A stretch of 19,040 nucleotides of DNA from JAAYHC01 sp964483175 (GTDB lineage: Bacteria > Bacillota > UBA5301), in contig CAZAAT010000046.1 of assembly GCA_964483175.1 (NCBI GenBank), positions 1 to 19,040 of the forward strand, read 5' to 3'. This document shows, piece after piece, positions 15,240 to 19,040 of this stretch (positions are counted from its first letter, which is position 1; each line of letters starts with the position of its first letter). The notes beneath the pieces are model-generated. The model was not told where the DNA came from. It was given only the letters and a program-made list of their open reading frames with translations, and did no database searches. The position numbers were made by a program, and so were the translations under genes.

Positions 15240-17291
15240 TTAGAAGTCGAACTTGACACCGCTCTTGAGAACAAGGTAGTCATAGTCGCCATGTTTGTTG
15301 CCTTCAGTCTCCTCATAATCCAACCACTTGGCACCGACAGTAAGGTCTACAGCACCAATAGGATAGGTGAAGTTTGCGTCAATACCAGTAGCATTGGATT
15401 TAACTACTGCGCCACTAGCAAAGCCTGTGTCATTAATCCGCTTGACTGCACCAGTAAGAGTTCCCTTATTAAATGCAGGAGTTGCGAAACCGATCTTAAC
15501 GGTTGTACGACTATCTTTGTGATCAGGATCACCATTATTCTCAGTGACATCCTTGGTGTACCACTCGATGCCAGGGGTGAACTTGACTGATCCGATACTG
15601 TGGTCAAAGCCGGCACTTACGCTGAATTTGTTATAGTCGGCACTGTTATCATCCCATACAGCTACTTCAAACCAGTCATCATCGGTGTCCTTTTTGACCA
15701 TTTCGAAGCCGCCACCTACATTGAGAACACCCAGTTTGAAGTCAACCACATTAACGGCTACTTTATAGTGAGAATCTACATCGCTAGCAAATCCATACTC
15801 GCCAGATAGAGCGAGAGGAAGCGAGCCAAGGATGATATTCTCATTAGTTTTTGCCGAAACCATGGTGAAAGAATCTTCAGCATAGTTAGAGATGTAGTCA
15901 ACACCTACATTGAAGATACTAAACGGGCGAGCAAGACTTAGTTCAAACGCATTAGTATCGGTCTCGCGGCTGTTATACACCCCGAAACGGTAATCAACAT
16001 CAATAGCATTACCTGTTAGATAAGCACCGGTGCGGTTCACTTCGTCAACAACAGAGTTAGACGCATTAGCTGTTCTGATCAAGCCGAAGCCAACAGCAGT
16101 CGATGGAGAAAAGGCGTATTCGGCACGCGAGAGAATATAGTAATCGACGTCATAACGATTACCCAGTACAGCGAACTGTCCGCCTAAATTCCCTTTCACG
16201 AGATCAATCTGAGCACCCTCAATGCTTACGCTGGTACCCAAATCAATTGCTTTATCCTCACGCTCATTAATAAACTCGGTCCGGGTCTTGATGAAACGAG
16301 AATAGCCATCAAAAGCTTTATAGCTGTCAACATTACCATAGTAAGCCCGACGGATAATCCCATCGCTGGTAGCTTCCAGTGCCACATCTTTTAAGTTTAA
16401 CTGCTGATTACTATCACTTGCAGCAAAGCTATCAGTCAACTTTACCTTAGCCTTGACATCTATACCTTCAGCCGGTTTAAAGCCCATGTTCAAGGTCAGA
16501 GCCCCTTCTAGGGTAACCCCTTCTTTGTAATAATCATGAGCATCGTCAAGGTCATCGCCATCGAAATCTTTCTTATAAGGATCCTTATAAGAATTCGCAG
16601 AACCGTTCACGCTGCGATCTTCAAGCGTTGCTTCGAAAGTACCGCCAAGCTTGAACTTCTCACGATCAGCTTTGATCTGAGCGACTTCAGCCTCGGTCCG
16701 GGTCTGACGGGCATCTAGATCGCCAACTTTAACCTCGAGGTTAGTCATCCGACTATCGAGGGCGTCGACTTCTCTGTCGAGTGAGTCAACTCTTTTCTGC
16801 AGCTCTGCGATTTCAGCAGCAAACTCTTCTTGTAAAGACTCAACGAGAACCGCCAGATCCCTGGCCTGTTTGTAGACCTCTTCATACGGGATATCCGGTT
16901 TGGTCTCGATGATGTGTTTCTCGATAATCCGCTCTACAGGAGTGGCTTTTGCAGCAGCATCAGCAGCGAGCTGAGCCTTTTTCGCCATATCCTGAGCGGT
17001 CATCGCGGCCTCAAGAGCCTTGTCAGCCTGGGCGTTGCTCTCAGCAGCGATTTCTTGCAAGCGCTGATACAAACGAGCAACAATCTCGGCATACTCGTAT
17101 CTGGTTAGTGACCGCTGGCCACCAAAGGTACCATCAGGATAACCAATAACTAGACCAGCAGCATAAAGTTCTTCGACCGCCTTATAGGCCCAATGATTCT
17201 CCGGAACGTCCGGGAATGCTTTACCCATAGCCGGCAGCACCAAAGCGCAAACCAACATGGTTGTTAGCGCAAGTGTAAGCAGTTTTTTCAT
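15240..17291 (-). CDS. OmpM-type outer-membrane protein: SLH domain, coiled coil, beta barrel
   Basis: 683 residues. Signal peptide (MKKLLTLALTTMLVCALVLP, cleavage near residue 24). One S-layer-homology domain at about 26-76 (AFPDVPENHWAYKAVEELY, GYPDGTFGGQRSLTRYEYA). Long coiled coil at about 77-213 with clear heptads (LQKRVDSLDREVDALDSRM). A barrel of alternating strands then runs to the C-terminus, ending SGVKFDF. This architecture is that of OmpM (Veillonella), Mep45 (Selenomonas) and Omp-alpha/SlpA, which tether the outer membrane to peptidoglycan via the SLH domain and form pores. An acidic DFDGDDLDD segment (242-250) resembles a calcium-binding loop. A GGGGGG-rich ribosome binding site precedes the ATG. 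The gene has its own long leader and a strong terminator, consistent with a monocistronic, highly expressed major envelope protein. Confidence 0.92.
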   Translation of the reverse strand: MKKLLTLALTTMLVCALVLPAMGKAFPDVPENHWAYKAVEELYAAGLVIGYPDGTFGGQRSLTRYEYAEIVARLYQRLQEIAAESNAQADKALEAAMTAQDMAKKAQLAADAAAKATPVERIIEKHIIETKPDIPYEEVYKQARDLAVLVESLQEEFAAEIAELQKRVDSLDREVDALDSRMTNLEVKVGDLDARQTRTEAEVAQIKADREKFKLGGTFEATLEDRSVNGSANSYKDPYKKDFDGDDLDDAHDYYKEGVTLEGALTLNMGFKPAEGIDVKAKVKLTDSFAASDSNQQLNLKDVALEATSDGIIRRAYYGNVDSYKAFDGYSRFIKTRTEFINEREDKAIDLGTSVSIEGAQIDLVKGNLGGQFAVLGNRYDVDYYILSRAEYAFSPSTAVGFGLIRTANASNSVVDEVNRTGAYLTGNAIDVDYRFGVYNSRETDTNAFELSLARPFSIFNVGVDYISNYAEDSFTMVSAKTNENIILGSLPLALSGEYGFASDVDSHYKVAVNVVDFKLGVLNVGGGFEMVKKDTDDDWFEVAVWDDNSADYNKFSVSAGFDHSIGSVKFTPGIEWYTKDVTENNGDPDHKDSRTTVKIGFATPAFNKGTLTGAVKRINDTGFASGAVVKSNATGIDANFTYPIGAVDLTVGAKWLDYEETEGNKHGDYDYLVLKSGVKFDF

Positions 17292-17321
17292 GCGGTTTAT
17301 CCCCCCTGAATAAGGATTTTT

Positions 17322-17390
17322 GAGCTCGTCCCTACCGAAACGGTAGAGTGCCCTTGTTTCCTCTACGGTTTTCCGTAGGTGATCGGGCTC
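17322..17390 (-). promoter_or_regulatory. Structured ompM leader with two alternative hairpin pairings
   Basis: Part of the 362-nt gene-free stretch 17292-17653. Minus strand: CTACGG (17378-17373) and CCGTAG (17368-17363) form a 6-bp hairpin with an AAAA loop. CTACCG (17346-17341) and CGGTAG (17337-17332) form a second with a TTT loop. The same bases can pair across: CCTAC (17379-17375) with GTAGG (17335-17331), and GTAGAG (17366-17361) with CTCTAC (17348-17343), giving one long hairpin instead. GAGCCC (17390-17385) can also pair with the GGG-CTC around 17353-17346. No known riboswitch consensus was recognised. The element lies 30-100 nt before the ompM start codon. Confidence 0.5.
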
Positions 17391-17414
17391 GTTAGTACTC
17401 TAGATCAGACAGAT

Positions 17415-17475
17415 ACTAGTTCGCCGATAATAATGACAATCTTTTACCTCCTTTCACATACTTGGCAGAACTAGT
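17415..17475 (-). promoter_or_regulatory. 5' stem-loop displaying a STAB-SD-like box in the ompM leader
   Basis: Minus-strand ACTAGTTCTGCC (17475-17464) pairs with GGCGAACTAGT (17425-17415), 11 bp with one bulged base, around a 38-nt loop. The loop carries GAAAGGAGG (17455-17447), far from the ompM start (about 155 nt). GAAAGGAGG is the sequence of the STAB-SD element of Bacillus thuringiensis cry3A, which protects mRNA 5' ends by binding 30S subunits (established from that system; its role here is inferred). The box is also followed after 6-7 nt by a TTG that opens a 7-codon frame (MSLLSAN) whose TAG stop lies within the stem, so a leader peptide is an alternative reading. Confidence 0.5.
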
Positions 17476-17492
17476 TAGCAGGTAAAATTGTA

Positions 17493-17513
17493 ATTATAGT
17501 TACTTTGTGTCAA
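17493..17513 (-). promoter_or_regulatory. Probable ompM promoter region (-10 TATAAT)
   Basis: A perfect TATAAT lies at 17498-17493 and a perfect TTGACA at 17513-17508 on the minus strand, but they are only 9 nt apart and cannot serve one promoter. Use of the TATAAT would start transcripts near 17486, about 10 nt before the stem-loop and about 195 nt before the ompM start. Use of the TTGACA would need a poor -10 (CAATTT or AATTTT) further on. Either choice places the stem-loop close to the mRNA 5' end. Confidence 0.45.
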
Positions 17514-17617
17514 TTCTGCTATTCCAATTAGAAATCCTTCATTAGCTACCATAAAAAAGCGTAATCTTAGTATCTTGCCAAAATAGGATAATTATGCTGC
17601 AAAGCGGCATAAAGATA

Positions 17618-17640
17618 CCGCTCGCTATTGACACGAGCGG
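17618..17640 (-). terminator. Hairpin after the right-end barrel gene (probable terminator)
   Basis: CCGCTCG and CGAGCGG form a 7-bp stem around a 9-base loop, 13 nt after the stop codon. It is followed by TATCTTTATG, a weak T-rich tail. Placed between the barrel gene and the ompM promoter region, it probably ends the upstream transcript. Confidence 0.6.
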
Positions 17641-17653
17641 TTATGGTGACTGG

Positions 17654-19040
17654 TTAAAAACTGAGTTTCAGTTCAGCTGATGCTTGATTGGCCTTGTAGT
17701 CCTCTGCTTCCGTATCGCTATCAAAATCAATCAAACGATAATTTGCAGTTAACTCGGTATGGTCGTTGAAATGATATCCTAATTCAATTCCTGCTTCTTT
17801 ATGGCTGATCTGGCGCGTCCCCTCTTCCTTACCCAGGGTTATTCCCGCATTGAGTTGTGTCTTTTCATTCAAGCCTACATTCACATCGGCATTTACCGAC
17901 CGGTAGCTGTTCTCGTTGGTATCCCGGCTGATTTCATACCCAGCCTTAAGCGTGACCTGATCTGTAAGTTTGAAGTTGCTTCCGATACTGACCGAGCTAG
18001 CTGCATAATCAGGCGCATACAACGCATCTACATCCACCAGACGATAATTCGCCTCCACATCCAGCCGCTCCGGGATTACCGGTAGATTTGCAGAAACCTC
18101 CCGGGTAACCGCGGTTTCGGCCGCAAGTTCATAATCATGAACCCCGTACTCGGCGGAGAGTCCCATCTTTCCAACCGCAGTATTCGCCTGTAAGCGATAG
18201 CCTTTACTTCCGGGAATATAGGTCTCAGCTGACCCGGATGCCAACGGTGACCAGTAATTCGGATCAATCTGGGTAAAATTGGCCTGCAGATTAACCCCTG
18301 CCAACCGGCTCCAAACGGTCAATTCGAGAGCGGTAGCACCTTCTTCGCTGTTGACATAGTACTGGCTCCCTAATTCTAAGCCCGGCCTAATCCGCAGCAA
18401 ACTATTTATCCCGTAGTTGGTACTTTGACCTGCTTCGCTGTGATCGGCCGAGACAATGGTTCCGCCCAGCTGAAAGTTGGGATGCAACCGATACTGGCTG
18501 TTCAAAGCGGTCACAATCGTTGAATCGAGGAGTTTACCCACGATCACAGTCGTACCTAGATTGCCGATAACTACCTCCGCCTCGCCGCCCAGCATTTCTT
18601 GATCATATAGGGTATATCTGTCCAAGGTCGTATAAAGCCGATTACTTAAGCGCGCGGACAAAGTATCTTTATTAATGAACAGGTCAACTCGTTCAATTTC
18701 GACAGGGGTGATCCTACGCTGTTCGATCTGTGGCATAATATCTCGGTTGGCTGAAAAAAGATACGAAAAATCACCGCTGATCTCTGTCTGTGCCCAAATG
18801 TCCGGACCAACGTCTGTGTTAAAGACCAGATTATACCGGGGTCCGAACTCCGACTCTTCCCACCTATCGGTGTCAGTGCTACCGGTTACCACCCCACCGG
18901 GAGAAAAGCCCCCAGAACTAATTCCTTTAACCACAACCTGTTCCGGTTGTTCAGGATCACTCAGTAGGGTGCCCTGCAAGCCTAGCAAGGATAATTCCTC
19001 AGCAAACTCAGTCCGTAAATCCGCGAAGGCCAGCACCGTA
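17654..19040 (-). CDS. Outer-membrane beta-barrel protein, N-terminus cut by window edge
   Basis: At least 462 codons, open to the right edge. The GTG at 19036 is just an internal valine in a frame that continues upstream (TVLAFADLRTEFAEELSLLG). That opening resembles the helical linker found between SLH domain and barrel in OmpM-type proteins, so an SLH domain and signal peptide probably lie outside. The rest is a long run of amphipathic strands with alternating aromatic residues (NLVFNTDVGPDIWAQTEI, LELGSQYYVNSEEGATALEL, LDVEANYRLVDVDALYA, LTANYRLIDFDSDTEA) ending ASAELKLSF, a BamA-type C-terminal signal. The last strands resemble those of the 584-residue barrel protein at 7585-9339 (YQLINFGSE versus YRLIDFDSD; AELSISF versus AELKLSF), so the two are probably paralogues. 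No substrate can be inferred. Confidence 0.82.
   Translation of the reverse strand, partial: TVLAFADLRTEFAEELSLLGLQGTLLSDPEQPEQVVVKGISSGGFSPGGVVTGSTDTDRWEESEFGPRYNLVFNTDVGPDIWAQTEISGDFSYLFSANRDIMPQIEQRRITPVEIERVDLFINKDTLSARLSNRLYTTLDRYTLYDQEMLGGEAEVVIGNLGTTVIVGKLLDSTIVTALNSQYRLHPNFQLGGTIVSADHSEAGQSTNYGINSLLRIRPGLELGSQYYVNSEEGATALELTVWSRLAGVNLQANFTQIDPNYWSPLASGSAETYIPGSKGYRLQANTAVGKMGLSAEYGVHDYELAAETAVTREVSANLPVIPERLDVEANYRLVDVDALYAPDYAASSVSIGSNFKLTDQVTLKAGYEISRDTNENSYRSVNADVNVGLNEKTQLNAGITLGKEEGTRQISHKEAGIELGYHFNDHTELTANYRLIDFDSDTEAEDYKANQASAELKLSF

Noticed and set aside
17322..17390. Known riboswitch (c-di-GMP-I, glycine, TPP, Mn2+ and fluoride classes considered)
   Set aside because: The conserved core sequences of these classes are absent; only a local resemblance (GGGC followed by GGGACG) to c-di-GMP-I was seen, without its second hairpin.
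17416..17439. 7-codon leader peptide MSLLSAN as a coding feature
   Set aside because: Good spacing to a strong ribosome binding box, but a TTG start and seven codons are too little to call a gene; it is recorded only as an alternative reading of the stem-loop.
17493..17513. TTGACA and TATAAT as one consensus promoter for ompM
   Set aside because: Both hexamers are perfect but separated by only 9 nt, far below the 16-18 nt a sigma-A promoter needs. Only a -10-based or a different pairing is kept as a candidate.
1..19040. Mobile elements, CRISPR arrays, tRNA or rRNA genes
   Set aside because: No transposase, regularly spaced repeats, or tRNA/rRNA-like sequence was found in reading the window.

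Overview
The window is 19 kb of chromosome in which every recognisable gene lies on the minus strand, so it is best read from right to left. It looks like a Gram-positive-lineage (Bacillota) genome that has an outer membrane. Firmicute-like traits are a SAM-I riboswitch with an intrinsic terminator in front of metK, strong AGGAGG ribosome binding sites, frequent TTG and GTG starts, and a bacillithiol-type BshB1 deacetylase. Outer-membrane traits are an SLH-domain/coiled-coil/beta-barrel protein of the OmpM type, two further barrel proteins and an LptD/OstA-like protein, all ending in an aromatic residue. This combination is known from diderm Bacillota (Negativicutes, Halanaerobiales, Limnochordia and relatives). 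I favour a Limnochordia-like lineage, but that is inference; no rRNA or marker alignment is available here.

Layout, right to left. (1) 19040-17654: an outer-membrane barrel protein whose N-terminus is cut by the window edge. (2) 17653-17292: a 362-nt intergenic region that is the structured 5' leader of ompM. It has an early stem-loop displaying a GAAAGGAGG box and a second set of hairpins that can pair in two ways. (3) 17291-15240: ompM, closed by a strong terminator. (4) 15168-14752: a small RuvC/YqgF-like nuclease. (5) 14566-9427: atpH-atpA-atpG-atpD-atpC, the complete F1 sector of ATP synthase, with no Fo genes (atpB, atpE, atpF) on either side. (6) 9339-5020: an outer-membrane biogenesis block: an SLH-like barrel protein, a periplasmic repeat protein and an LptD-like protein. 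(7) 5006-1961: a family 2 glycosyltransferase, a BshB1-like deacetylase and a BshC-like protein, tightly packed and partly overlapping, apparently cotranscribed with the block before them. (8) 1960-1: a promoter, a SAM-I riboswitch, metK and the start of mtnP, which together form a SAM synthesis and methylthioadenosine salvage unit.

How the parts fit. OmpM-type proteins tether the outer membrane to peptidoglycan through the SLH domain. The LptD-like protein would insert lipopolysaccharide or another glycolipid into the outer leaflet. The glycosyltransferase/deacetylase/BshC-like trio is either a low-molecular-weight thiol pathway or an envelope glycan pathway. The F1 operon sits between two groups of envelope genes. 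The most unusual items are the F1-only ATP synthase operon, the AtpG subunit with a charged insertion, the elaborate ompM leader, and the divergent BshC next to BshB1 and GT2 inside an outer-membrane gene block. No tRNA, rRNA, CRISPR array, insertion sequence or phage gene was seen.
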